From Algibacter miyuki (GTDB lineage: Bacteria; Bacteroidota; Bacteroidia; Flavobacteriales; Flavobacteriaceae): a stretch of DNA of 64,000 nucleotides. The number at the start of each line of letters is the position of its first letter. Position 1 is the stretch's first letter. The stretch is taken from assembly GCF_042427745.1 (NCBI RefSeq), contig NZ_JBHMFA010000017.1. One strand, written 5' to 3'. Below the pieces are notes generated by a model. It had not been told where the DNA came from and made no database searches. It saw only the letters and a program-made list of their open reading frames with translations. The translations under genes and the position numbers were made by a program. Shown piece after piece: positions 1 to 9,540 of this stretch.

Positions 1-110
1 GTAATTACAATAATGACGTTTGGCTTCTGTTTTGATTGTGCCGAAAGCTTATCAACATGTGCAAATATGGTAACTAAGACTAAAAATAGTAATGACGTTT
101 TTTTTCTCAT
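1..110 (-). CDS. Sulfatase, N-terminal fragment cut by window edge
   Basis: Reading leftward from the ATG at 110 gives 36 codons that run off the window. The product has a signal peptide (MRKKTSLLFLVLVTIFAHV...LSAQ) followed by KPNVIIVI, the typical opening strand of type I sulfatases just before the metal-binding DDQG segment. The next gene upstream has the same element (KPNVILLVVDDQG). It lies 54 bp downstream of that sulfatase on the same strand, so it is probably the next gene of the polysaccharide operon. The family call rests only on this short motif and the context. Confidence 0.7.
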   Translation of the reverse strand, partial: MRKKTSLLFLVLVTIFAHVDKLSAQSKQKPNVIIVI

Positions 111-164
111 TATGGTAAAAGTTAGGTTATTAATTCCTAAAAGTAAAAAATTATAAAACCTAAC

Positions 165-2000
165 CTATATTTTTTCGACGAGCGTATAATATGCTCCTAA
201 TTCTTTACCTGAATCTAAAGTAAACCACGTTTGAAGTTGTGTTTCTCCTGCTTTAAGATCTACGGTGAATTCTACAAATTCCGCATTAGGATCTACAACA
301 ACAGACTGCTCTTCATCTTGAATTTTAATTCTAGCATTTTTAATAGTTAACTTTTTACTTTTTACACTTTCTCTAACCGTTGTGCCTTCTAGAGTTGGAC
401 GCACCGGAGCCACGCCATTTAAAGGTAAACCTGTTTCTATTGGCCAACGACGTAATTTTAAGTTGTAAGTTCCACTTTCAGCAACCTTTACTAACCAATA
501 CCCATTATCGATATAACCTTGTCTAATATGGCGTTGATGCCACGGACTTGCTGCCGCTGTAGTGTGCCAATCATGACCGTGTAACGTTGTTGGGTTTTCA
601 TTTGGAGTACCTACAATAATATAAGGTTGATCGGCATAACTTGGAGAAATTTCTTTCCACCAAGCATCATACTCTGCTTTAAAAGCATCCATTTTTTCAG
701 GAAATTGATCGGCAACATTAGTACGTTGTTCCGGATCTTTACTTAAATCGTAAAGCTCGGTACCATTAACAAGTCTCCAATCGCCTTTCATAAAAGCGGT
801 TCTTCTCCAAGGTTCTGGCACTTCAGTACGTTGCGAATTTGTAATAATCGCACGATCTACAAATGCTTCATTATGACCATCGATTAATGGTTTTAAACTT
901 TTTCCGTCGAATTTTAAATCTTCTTTAACTTCTAAACCACATAAATCGACCAAAGTTGGTGCAATATCGTAATGTGCCGTAAGTTCGTTAATATCTTTTC
1001 CGGTAGTAATTCCACCATCTTTCCAGTGAATGAATAAAGGCACACGGTGTCCACCTTCATACATACTCGCTTTAATACCACGCATACCTGCGTTGAATCC
1101 TTTATCAGTAAAACCATCTAAACGATCGCCTCCTTTTTCAATTTTTGCTCCTGCTGAAGTTCCATTATCAGTAGAGAAAATCAAAATGGTGTTATCCATT
1201 AAATCGATTTCTTTTAAATATTCTACTAGTTTCCCAAGGTTCTCATCAACATTAGAAATTAAACCGTAAAAGGCTGCATTTGGTATGTTTTCATTATTTT
1301 CATAAGGATCTGAATATTTCTTATCAACAAAATACGGCGTATGTGCTGCGTTGGTAGATAAATAACAGAAGAATGGCTTATTATTCTTTTGATTTTCTGC
1401 CATGTAGTTTTTAGCATTTTCGAACCAAATATCAGTACAAAATCCTTCAAATTTCTTTAACTCACCATTGTGCTTGTAGGTATCATTAAAATAATCATTA
1501 TCCCAATAATCCAAAGCTTGCTCAACACCACCTCCACTGTGTACTAAAACTTCTTCGAAGCCTTTGTCTTCCGGACGAAATGGGTAATTATCACCTAAGT
1601 GCCATTTTCCAAAAATTCCGGTTGCATAGCCATTATCTTTAAAAACTTGAGCAATAGTAGTCTCTCTATCTAAAATTAACGAACGCCCGTTTACAGTATG
1701 CCAAACACCAGCTCGGTTTGAGTGATGCCCCGTCATTAAAGCGGCTCTTGTTGGCGCACAAGTTGGAGATACGTGATATTGTGTAAAACGCGCACTTACA
1801 TCGTAAAGATTATCGATGTTTGGTGTTTTAATTTCCTTGTTGCCAAGGCGTCCAATATCACCATAACCCTGATCGTCTACAACAAGTAAAATAACGTTTG
1901 GTTTTTCTTTCTTTACCTCAGTCTTTTTTTCTTCCGATTTACAAGACACCATAAATAAGGCGCATAAAATTACAGCAATAAGACCTCTACTTTTTTTCAT
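165..2000 (-). CDS. Sulfatase (type I, formylglycine-dependent), lipoprotein
   Basis: A 611-residue arylsulfatase-type enzyme. The signal peptide ends in a lipobox (FMVSC, Cys20), so it is probably anchored in a membrane. The metal-binding motif NVILLVVDDQGYGD is at about 35-48. The signature C-A-P-T-R starts at Cys81, the residue expected to mature to formylglycine, followed by ALMTG. Further conserved elements are GKWHLG and FSTDNGT. Family knowledge: such enzymes remove sulfate esters from carbohydrates. With two other sulfatases and several glycosidases on the same strand it should desulfate a glycan or its oligosaccharides. The exact linkage cannot be read from sequence. Confidence 0.95.
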   Translation of the reverse strand: MKKSRGLIAVILCALFMVSCKSEEKKTEVKKEKPNVILLVVDDQGYGDIGRLGNKEIKTPNIDNLYDVSARFTQYHVSPTCAPTRAALMTGHHSNRAGVWHTVNGRSLILDRETTIAQVFKDNGYATGIFGKWHLGDNYPFRPEDKGFEEVLVHSGGGVEQALDYWDNDYFNDTYKHNGELKKFEGFCTDIWFENAKNYMAENQKNNKPFFCYLSTNAAHTPYFVDKKYSDPYENNENIPNAAFYGLISNVDENLGKLVEYLKEIDLMDNTILIFSTDNGTSAGAKIEKGGDRLDGFTDKGFNAGMRGIKASMYEGGHRVPLFIHWKDGGITTGKDINELTAHYDIAPTLVDLCGLEVKEDLKFDGKSLKPLIDGHNEAFVDRAIITNSQRTEVPEPWRRTAFMKGDWRLVNGTELYDLSKDPEQRTNVADQFPEKMDAFKAEYDAWWKEISPSYADQPYIIVGTPNENPTTLHGHDWHTTAAASPWHQRHIRQGYIDNGYWLVKVAESGTYNLKLRRWPIETGLPLNGVAPVRPTLEGTTVRESVKSKKLTIKNARIKIQDEEQSVVVDPNAEFVEFTVDLKAGETQLQTWFTLDSGKELGAYYTLVEKI

Positions 2001-2178
2001 AAGAATTAATTTATCTGAATAGATGTTGAATGTTTCAATTAAAATATCCGCGCTTTAGAAAACGGACATTTAAGAGCATAAAAATATCATTTCCTTAGAA
2101 ATATGGATATAAACTATCATTCAAATACTATAAATTATAGGCTTATATTGAAAAAACTTCGATGTTTAGAGGGATTAA

Positions 2179-3669
2179 CTACTTTTTTTCTTCGGAAGCA
2201 GGATAGGTTTTTACAAGATTAGCTGTTCCATAATCGGTTACTTTACCACTACTTTTCACTTGATTTCCTTCGGATAAATGACCTAAAATAACCGGATAAT
2301 TAGTGCCGTTTTTTATTGAAATTTTTGTCGCACTATACGTTTTATTTCCAAAATGCTTCTTAAAATTTTCCTCATATCCTTTAGGTACATTTGGATAATC
2401 TGTAGTTAAAAACTGAAAGCGAGCAGGATAACCAACCACAATGGGTCTAAGTGTATTATCGATAGTTTCTGAAGGATTAGCTGCCGTTAATTTTATATTA
2501 TGTCCATGCCCTTTTATGGCTGCAAATACATGGTTTCCGACAGCATGTGGAGCCGGTAAAACAGTTAAATCTATATTTTGGTTTGATACTTTATCAAAAT
2601 GCATGTAAAGTAACGGCCCGTAAGCAGCATTGCCTTTACAATTAATCATTTCGCCACCATTATTTAGAGAATAGCCCTCGACAACACAATCTAAAACTGT
2701 GCTATTTTTAACCGTTACTTTCCCTTTTGCCATGTACAATTTAATACCGCCTCTACATTTTTTAACCACACAATTCTCGACGGTTACAGACCCTGGAATA
2801 TTATAAGCGCGAATACCATCTTCCGTAAGGTTAAACATTACATCACGAGGAATAGGAAGTCCTTCCATTTCTCCAAGTGGCATTTTGTAATTAAATCGTT
2901 TTGGTAAATCACCATCGTTAGTTTCTGTGTAAGCATCGTTACTTGGGCGCACATCACCTTCAATGTAGGTGTTTTTAATTAGGGTTTTATCAGCGTTTTT
3001 CTGCATGTAAATAACATGTCCAAATGCTCTATGTTGAAATTCGCAATTATCAACCGTATTCCCCACGCCTGTAATTAACAAAGCGCAACGTTTGTCTAAA
3101 CCGGTAGCATTACCTCTGCCAATACCGTACATATTGCCATAGCCATAAGGAAACGAACCTCTTACGGTTAGCTTTATGCCATCCACAGTATTATTATTTC
3201 CTGAAACGCGAATATTTGCACCTCCTTTTAAGCCTTTCGCCAAAGTTTTTCGGTTTTGATTGTAGCTCCCAAAATCGGTTACTTTCTCCATACCGTTTTG
3301 GTAAGTATCTTCGAAATCGCCTCCTCTTAAAATATTATTAGAACCTGTAATATCGAAATGAGCATCTTTACATGTTCCGACAGGGAAATTGATATAAACC
3401 TCATTCAGTTCAATAATATTGTTAGAACCGGAACATGGGAAACCTCTAGATTCTATTGGTAAATCGGTAATATTATATTTTCCTGGCTTAAGAATAATGT
3501 GCTGATTACTTTGCTGAACGGCTTCCCGTAACCCTGATAAACTAGACACTTTAATTTGATTTAACTGAAGTCCTTTTTCAACTGTTTTACTTTTGTTTTG
3601 AGCACAACTAAACTGCGCAACGACGAACATAAGTACTACTGCAATATTTATAAACTTGAGATGTTTCAT
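2179..3669 (-). CDS. Secreted right-handed beta-helix protein (paralogue A)
   Basis: A 496-residue exported protein with a lipobox-like VAQFSC near residue 22. The body is a ladder of short strands with many N/G turns (SNNIIEL, GSNNILRGG, GNNNTVDGI, GNTVDNCEF), typical of right-handed parallel beta-helix polysaccharide lyases or hydrolases. It is clearly paralogous to the next gene: both contain GSFPYGYG, HRxxGHxxxMQ and EGxxR in the same order. These shared H, R and Y residues are candidates for the active site. The family and substrate are not identified. Context in a sulfatase/glycosidase cluster suggests a lyase or hydrolase acting on the main chain. Confidence 0.75.
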   Translation of the reverse strand: MKHLKFINIAVVLMFVVAQFSCAQNKSKTVEKGLQLNQIKVSSLSGLREAVQQSNQHIILKPGKYNITDLPIESRGFPCSGSNNIIELNEVYINFPVGTCKDAHFDITGSNNILRGGDFEDTYQNGMEKVTDFGSYNQNRKTLAKGLKGGANIRVSGNNNTVDGIKLTVRGSFPYGYGNMYGIGRGNATGLDKRCALLITGVGNTVDNCEFQHRAFGHVIYMQKNADKTLIKNTYIEGDVRPSNDAYTETNDGDLPKRFNYKMPLGEMEGLPIPRDVMFNLTEDGIRAYNIPGSVTVENCVVKKCRGGIKLYMAKGKVTVKNSTVLDCVVEGYSLNNGGEMINCKGNAAYGPLLYMHFDKVSNQNIDLTVLPAPHAVGNHVFAAIKGHGHNIKLTAANPSETIDNTLRPIVVGYPARFQFLTTDYPNVPKGYEENFKKHFGNKTYSATKISIKNGTNYPVILGHLSEGNQVKSSGKVTDYGTANLVKTYPASEEKK

Positions 3670-3688
3670 TTTAAAATATTCTTATCAA

Positions 3689-5122
3689 TTATTTTGTTTG
3701 AATGGTATTGTTTGTACCTAAATCTTCTATAGTTCCAGACGTTCTGCCTGTTACACCTAAGCTTTTATTCGAAAGATATAATGGATAATCGGTAAGATTA
3801 TTAATTTCAAAATCGGAGCCTTTAAAGTCGTTTTGATGCGGGAAATTTCCATTTAATAAACGAATGTTATTTTTTACACCACCAACTTTAATTTCCAATC
3901 CGTGCTCTACGCCTTCATTACTTCCACGTAAAGTGATATTATGACCACGACCACCTATATAAGCCACACTTCCAGAACCATTCATGTATGGGTTACTCGC
4001 AGGAATAATCGTGATATCAGCATTAAAATTCTTGTCATTTTCATAAGTCGATGAATACACTGGACCGTAACTGCAATCGGCTCTACAATTCACCACATCG
4101 CCAGAACCTAATGAAAATCCGTTTTCACTACCAATAACTGTACAGTTTTCAACATACTTTTTACCAGTGGCATGCGCTAAAGTAACACCTGTTCTCATGT
4201 TTTTAACGGTACAATTTAATATGGTTGGATTAGATGTGCCACGCATAATAAGTTTACCATCGATAATAGTTTCACCTGCATTATAAGCACGAATACCAGC
4301 TTCGCCAGTACTTAACATATAACCTTTTGGAAGTTCGTATCCCCAAACCGTCATAAAATCAACTTTGTCGGCAGGCGAACCTGTACCTTTTTCTAATAAC
4401 ATATCGTCGGTACTACGCATTTCGCCTTCTACATAGCAACCTTCTATTGTTGGGTTACTTGCAGCTTGCATAAACAAACAATGCCCGTAACTTCTATGGA
4501 TAAACGTCGAGTTTTTTAAGTGATTAGATTCTCCACGAATTAAACAAGAACTGTGTTTTTGGTGTCTAATTACGTTTTTTCCGCCCTTACCAAACGCATC
4601 GCCATAACCATAAGGAAACGATCCTTTAGCGGCTACGTAAAAACCTTCAACAAGATTTTCTCTTCCATCGATACACACATTTAGCGCGCCTTTTGTTGGC
4701 CCATCATAAACCGATCCTTCATCTATTAATGTTAGATTTTTAAGCACATTATTATTACCAACAATTTGAATTTCGTTAATTCTAATATTTCCATAAGATT
4801 GAAACACTTTTGTATCCACTTTAATGGTAACCCCTGAGAAATCGTAGGTGCTGTTATTTCCTTCAAAAAGCAATAATACTTTACACTCTTTTCCTACGAA
4901 AGACGATTTTTGATACAAACCATTTTTTACATCGGCAGCCGTTATGGAGTAAACACCTGGCGTCATTTTTACATGCACTTTATCCTGACTTAAATAAGGT
5001 ATTAATTCGCTTAAAGAATTCACCTTAGTTTGTGCGCTAGCAGTGACACTTAGCAGGAAACACATCCCGAAAAGAAACATCGTGTTTTTAATTACTGAAA
5101 TGGTACTCATAAATTTATTCAT
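3689..5122 (-). CDS. Secreted right-handed beta-helix protein (paralogue B)
   Basis: A 477-residue protein with a conventional signal peptide (FLLSVTASAQ) and no lipobox, so it is predicted soluble or periplasmic, unlike its lipoprotein-like neighbour. The beta-helix repeats (GNNSTYDFSG, GNNNVLKNL, GRENLVEGF, GESNHLKNS) and the block GSFPYGYG ... HRSYGHCLFMQ ... EGEMR match paralogue A, 19 bp downstream. This is a tandem duplication in which the two copies may differ in location or in endo/exo specificity. The catalytic family was not recognised. Confidence 0.75.
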   Translation of the reverse strand: MNKFMSTISVIKNTMFLFGMCFLLSVTASAQTKVNSLSELIPYLSQDKVHVKMTPGVYSITAADVKNGLYQKSSFVGKECKVLLLFEGNNSTYDFSGVTIKVDTKVFQSYGNIRINEIQIVGNNNVLKNLTLIDEGSVYDGPTKGALNVCIDGRENLVEGFYVAAKGSFPYGYGDAFGKGGKNVIRHQKHSSCLIRGESNHLKNSTFIHRSYGHCLFMQAASNPTIEGCYVEGEMRSTDDMLLEKGTGSPADKVDFMTVWGYELPKGYMLSTGEAGIRAYNAGETIIDGKLIMRGTSNPTILNCTVKNMRTGVTLAHATGKKYVENCTVIGSENGFSLGSGDVVNCRADCSYGPVYSSTYENDKNFNADITIIPASNPYMNGSGSVAYIGGRGHNITLRGSNEGVEHGLEIKVGGVKNNIRLLNGNFPHQNDFKGSDFEINNLTDYPLYLSNKSLGVTGRTSGTIEDLGTNNTIQTK

Positions 5123-5153
5123 TATTAATCTTTATTTTATGTTTTTAATTGAT

Positions 5154-6533
5154 TTAAAGTTGAACTTCTTTAATTTTTATTTCTCTGTAAATTAATTCTG
5201 AATACTCCGCTTGGAGTGCTATAAATCCAGATTTAAGCGATAAACCGCCATGTGTTGCATTGGTAATTTCGTTGATTAAAACTCCATTTAAATAGTATTT
5301 TGCACTATCTCCTCTAACCTGTAGCAAGACTTGATTCCAACCTGGCTTTTCTTCATCCGTCCATTTTTTTGAACTACTATAGCTTCTTCTTTCTATTTTT
5401 AAAATTTCGCCATCTTTTAACACATCACAATGTGCTCCTAGAATATTCCATAAATCGCCACAATCACCTTCTTGAATTTGATATTCTAAACTAGATGGCC
5501 ATGCATAACTACCAACCGGACAATGATACAATAAACCCGCATCGCGTATTTTATCTAGGCGTGGTTCAAATTTACGCTCACCCCATTTAAATTCAAACTT
5601 TAAATCATAAGAGCTATAAGCTTTTTTAGTAATTGCAACCCCATAAGGCGCAGCCGTTTTCTTCCAGTTGTACATGGCTTTAAGCTCCTTTCCATTATAT
5701 TCAAACATAGTGTTTGCTTCTTGCTCAGTCGCATCTCCGTTTGCAATAAAATCGTAATTGGGTCCCGTTTTTTCTGAATTTTCAAAAAGATCCACCCAAG
5801 TATTCAGTTTGGTTTCTCTTGTATTATCTAATTTTCTAATTAGAATATTTCTATAAGCAACACTTCCATGATCGCCCTGCAACCTTAATGGCGCAAAAGC
5901 AACCTCAGCACCATCTAAACCTTCACGAGTAGCTCCTGAAACTTCTATATTTTGATGAATAATTTGTCCGTTAAGAATAACCTTTTCGAACATGGCATTT
6001 TTAATTTTATTTCCTTCTTTATCAAATCTAGGCGCTCTAAAAATAATATCATAAGTCTGCCATTCTCCTAACGGCAAAGTTGCATTAACTCTTGGAGAAA
6101 CACCTTCGTATCCCTTTTCTCCTTTAGGTTTACTTTCATCCCAACGTTGATAAATTCCTCCGCAATCGGAAAATTTTGGGTTTTCATTTCCAAAACTATC
6201 AAAAATTTGGATTTCGTATCTACTTTGAAAATAAATACCAGAATTGGAACCTTTTGGTAATAGAAATTCAATGTGTAATTCCATATCGCCAAACTCATCT
6301 TTAGATTCCAAGTGCTTCGTTTTCCCTGTAGGCCCATTCACAAAAACACCTTCTCCTTCTGTATATTGAAACGCCTTATTATTAACAGAATCAACATTTA
6401 CTTTGTTTGCAAGAAACCAATCTCCTACAGGCTGTTTAAAATCATTTATAGACTTTAATTTAATTTGTCCAAAAATTGAATTTGAGAAACACGTTATTAT
6501 CGCTAAAAAAACGATGTGTATTTGATATTTCAT
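5154..6533 (-). CDS. Tandem DUF1080 (3-keto-disaccharide hydrolase-like) protein
   Basis: A 459-residue exported protein (signal peptide ending NSIFG). Two jelly-roll domains of the DUF1080 family are visible: one at about 30-235 (MELHIEFLLPKGSNSGIYFQSRYEIQIFDSFG) and one at about 245-459 (YDLKFEFKWGERKF ... LEYQIQEGD). This family is frequent in Bacteroidota glycan loci; some members hydrolyse 3-keto-glycosides and others are concanavalin-like binding modules. It lies 31 bp upstream of the beta-helix pair in the same transcriptional direction. Enzymatic activity is not proven by sequence. Confidence 0.85.
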   Translation of the reverse strand: MKYQIHIVFLAIITCFSNSIFGQIKLKSINDFKQPVGDWFLANKVNVDSVNNKAFQYTEGEGVFVNGPTGKTKHLESKDEFGDMELHIEFLLPKGSNSGIYFQSRYEIQIFDSFGNENPKFSDCGGIYQRWDESKPKGEKGYEGVSPRVNATLPLGEWQTYDIIFRAPRFDKEGNKIKNAMFEKVILNGQIIHQNIEVSGATREGLDGAEVAFAPLRLQGDHGSVAYRNILIRKLDNTRETKLNTWVDLFENSEKTGPNYDFIANGDATEQEANTMFEYNGKELKAMYNWKKTAAPYGVAITKKAYSSYDLKFEFKWGERKFEPRLDKIRDAGLLYHCPVGSYAWPSSLEYQIQEGDCGDLWNILGAHCDVLKDGEILKIERRSYSSSKKWTDEEKPGWNQVLLQVRGDSAKYYLNGVLINEITNATHGGLSLKSGFIALQAEYSELIYREIKIKEVQL

Positions 6534-6745
6534 ATTAATAATTGTTTTATATTCTTAATTTCCCATAGAAAACCAGTTACTCTTAATCATTCTCCAAGAA
6601 TAGACCTAATAGTTCCTCTTGAAAAAAGAGTATTCTTTATTATTATTTCTAGCTTCTTTTTCTTGTAGGAGTAAAGTTAGCTCAAGCTGTAAAAAAATAT
6701 TATAACGCATGATTCTTTTACTATAACAACGAACCATAAACACAA

Positions 6746-6790
6746 AAAGACCATACTAAAATTCAACTTTAGCATGGTCTTTTGTTTTTT
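6746..6790 (-). terminator. Rho-independent terminator (bidirectional shape) after GH31
   Basis: A 15-bp stem with one G-T type mismatch (AAAGACCATACTAAA / TTTAGCATGGTCTTT) and a loop of about 7 nt sits 38 bp downstream of the GH31 stop codon, with A and T tracts on both sides. It separates the GH31-GH95 half of the cluster from the downstream DUF1080 half, implying at least two transcription units. The rest of 6534-6819 shows no gene. Confidence 0.75.
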
Positions 6791-6819
6791 TTCCGAATGA
6801 AACTCTTTAATTAATGCTC

Positions 6820-9450
6820 TTAAAATTGAACTTCAAATTCATCTCCTAAAAACAAAAATCTTTGTTCGCTATTTGCTCCTGCAATACGAAAAGCAAACTC
6901 AAATGGCGTATTGTTAAAATCGTAATAATCTCCATTCCCCTTTTTAACGGTTAACTTTTTATCTTTTTCAGAATACGAAAAAACAATTTCAGAATACGTT
7001 TTATTTTCATAATTATATGACGCTCCATCATCTAAATACATAGTAAATTCAGCATTTTCACCTGGATAAACTATAATATCTGTAGACTCTGTTGTTCTTT
7101 GATCGGCATATTGAAGCTTTGGTCCAATAGGCAAAATAGTTCCTGCTTTTACAAACATTGGCGTTTCGTCTAATTCCGCTTTTACAGTTACTTTTTTACC
7201 GCCTTCTATTTTTTCATCTGTCCAATAGTTATACCATTGTCCTTCTGGAAAATACATCTCTTTTTCACGATCTTTATAAGTTGTAACAAAACCTACCATA
7301 ATAGATTCTCCAAAAAAGAACTGATCTTTAATACCCCAAGTATTTTTATCATTCGCATAATGATATACCAAAGGCGTCATTAACTGACGGCTATTATTGG
7401 TTATTTGCCATGCTTGAGAATAGATATAAGGCATTAATTGATATCTTAAATCTATAAACTTACGTGCTGTACTTTCAAAGGCATCATCGTATCTCCAAAT
7501 TTCTGTTTCCGATACATACCCATGGATACGGAAAATGGGACTAAAAGTTCCAAACTGAAACCAACGGGTTAGCAACTCTATATATTCTGGATTTGTGTAT
7601 TGATTATCGTATTGCGGATTGATAGATTTTGAATCTCTGAAGAAACCTCCAATATCATGTGTCCAATATGGTACACCAGCCATGGTAAAATTCAGTCCTG
7701 CCGGAATTTGCTCTGCAAATTGTTCCCAAGACGCTTCTACATCACCCGACCAAGACGTTGCTCCGTATCGTTGTTGCCCTGCATAAGCCGATCGTGTTAA
7801 ATTAAAAACACGTTCCATAGGAAATTCTTCCCTGCGTCCCTCATACATGGCCTTTGTTACTAAAAGCGAATACGGATTCTGAACCTCTTCATACGGTCCA
7901 ACTGCTGTATTTACTTTTGTATCATTTACGCCTTCTGGCTCCGTACCATCTAACCATATCGATTTTACGCCTTTGTGAAACATAGAATCACTTAATGCAC
8001 GATAAAACTGCTTGCTTACTTTTGTATCGTAAATATCTACATAATTACTACTTTCAATTTTAGTAAGTCCATACTTTTCTTCCAAAGGTTTATTTTTCAC
8101 CTCTGGCCAAACTGAAACCATTAAGTTTAAATTTAACTTAGTTAACTCTTTAACCATAGCATCTGGATCTGGATATTTAGCTCTATCCCACTCTGGACCT
8201 TTAGTACCTTTTGGCCAGTAAAACCAATCTTGCACAATGTTATCAACAGGGATTTCTCTTTCTCTCATTTCCCGAGCATTTTCTAACAATTCCTCTTGAT
8301 TATGATACCGCTCTCTACATTGCCAAAACCCATAAGATTTCTTTGAAAACATAGGCGCCTTTCCTGTTAACGCTTGATAATTTGAAATGACTTCTCCTGG
8401 GTTATCTCCATAAACGAAATAATAATCGATGGCATTTCCTTTGATGCTACTAAAAACAGTTTTATTAAAATCGGGTTCATTATAAAATAATTTTCCTGGT
8501 ATTTTTGCTCCCGTATTTTGGAATATCACTTTATAAGCTTTACCTGCTTCCAAATGTTTTTTCCCTGAATATCGTCTAGGCATCCATATGGTTGAATAAT
8601 TAATAACATCCTCTCCATCTATGTTTACATTTATTTCCCCTCTCATACGGCCAGCATTATCACTTAATGCTAAAAACGTATATTCTCCTGTTTTCGTTGG
8701 TGTAAATGTTGTTTCACGAATGTTCTTTTTAGCAGCTTCTTTGGCGGCATAAGCTGCTACATTTTCTTTTTCACCATCAATAGGCGCTACTGCTTCCGCA
8801 TTTTTACTTTCAACTTCACCTTTAGATTCAAATACTATCTCATTTTCAGGATTATTAAAATCGGTAAGACTATAATTATGCCAATAAATACCATAACCTT
8901 TAGTTGAAACCAAAAACGGAATAGCAATTTCCTGATTATATTGTTGTAAACGAATTGGAACGTTTTTCCAGTTCATGATACCACTTTGAAACTGCCCTAA
9001 ACCATACAAACCTTCATCTCCTGCATGAAACCCTTGTGAAACATGGTGTTCCTTTCCTGCTTCTTCGGAATTAATAAATGTATGCTGATTTGTTTCAGAT
9101 AATAAATTTTTACCGTCCTTAGTTTCATAAGTAATTGTGCCATCACTATTTACAAATACTTTTACCAACTTGGTGCTAATAGTGATTTTTTCAGATGATT
9201 CCTCTAACTTCCAATCAACCTTTTGTGGTTCTAAAACCGTTACATAATCTGGAATTTCAGACGGTGTACTTGTATTCAGTATTTTATTAACATGAATAAT
9301 AGCTTCATCAATAATTTCAACATTAATATTTAAGCTATCCTGATGAATGGTGAGGCCATGTTCCGATTTCTCAATATTGTATTTATATTTTGAGTTACAG
9401 CTTACTAAAAAAAGAAGCGTTATACTTAGAAAGCAAATGTTTTTTGTCAT
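6820..9450 (-). CDS. Glycoside hydrolase family 31 with PA14-like insert, lipoprotein
   Basis: An 876-residue GH31 enzyme with lipobox LVSC at Cys18. The N-terminal beta-sandwich is interrupted at about 230-330 by a PA14-like domain (TPTKTGEYTFLALSDNAGRMR ... AGKAYKVIFQN). The catalytic barrel has the nucleophile in SIWLDGTEPEG (Asp501) and the acid/base in TSWSGDVEASWE (Asp570), so both catalytic residues are present. Family knowledge: PA14-carrying GH31 members include alpha-xylosidases and alpha-glucosidases, with the insert extending the binding pocket. Here it probably trims an alpha-linked side residue of the target glycan. Substrate is inferred only. Confidence 0.95.
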   Translation of the reverse strand: MTKNICFLSITLLFLVSCNSKYKYNIEKSEHGLTIHQDSLNINVEIIDEAIIHVNKILNTSTPSEIPDYVTVLEPQKVDWKLEESSEKITISTKLVKVFVNSDGTITYETKDGKNLLSETNQHTFINSEEAGKEHHVSQGFHAGDEGLYGLGQFQSGIMNWKNVPIRLQQYNQEIAIPFLVSTKGYGIYWHNYSLTDFNNPENEIVFESKGEVESKNAEAVAPIDGEKENVAAYAAKEAAKKNIRETTFTPTKTGEYTFLALSDNAGRMRGEINVNIDGEDVINYSTIWMPRRYSGKKHLEAGKAYKVIFQNTGAKIPGKLFYNEPDFNKTVFSSIKGNAIDYYFVYGDNPGEVISNYQALTGKAPMFSKKSYGFWQCRERYHNQEELLENAREMREREIPVDNIVQDWFYWPKGTKGPEWDRAKYPDPDAMVKELTKLNLNLMVSVWPEVKNKPLEEKYGLTKIESSNYVDIYDTKVSKQFYRALSDSMFHKGVKSIWLDGTEPEGVNDTKVNTAVGPYEEVQNPYSLLVTKAMYEGRREEFPMERVFNLTRSAYAGQQRYGATSWSGDVEASWEQFAEQIPAGLNFTMAGVPYWTHDIGGFFRDSKSINPQYDNQYTNPEYIELLTRWFQFGTFSPIFRIHGYVSETEIWRYDDAFESTARKFIDLRYQLMPYIYSQAWQITNNSRQLMTPLVYHYANDKNTWGIKDQFFFGESIMVGFVTTYKDREKEMYFPEGQWYNYWTDEKIEGGKKVTVKAELDETPMFVKAGTILPIGPKLQYADQRTTESTDIIVYPGENAEFTMYLDDGASYNYENKTYSEIVFSYSEKDKKLTVKKGNGDYYDFNNTPFEFAFRIAGANSEQRFLFLGDEFEVQF

Positions 9451-9540
9451 TATAATTTTGGTTTTTAGTTGGTAATAAAAAGTTGATGCGATTTGAAAAC
9501 ATCTATATCAACCCGTTGGTATTTATAATTCACTTCAATG

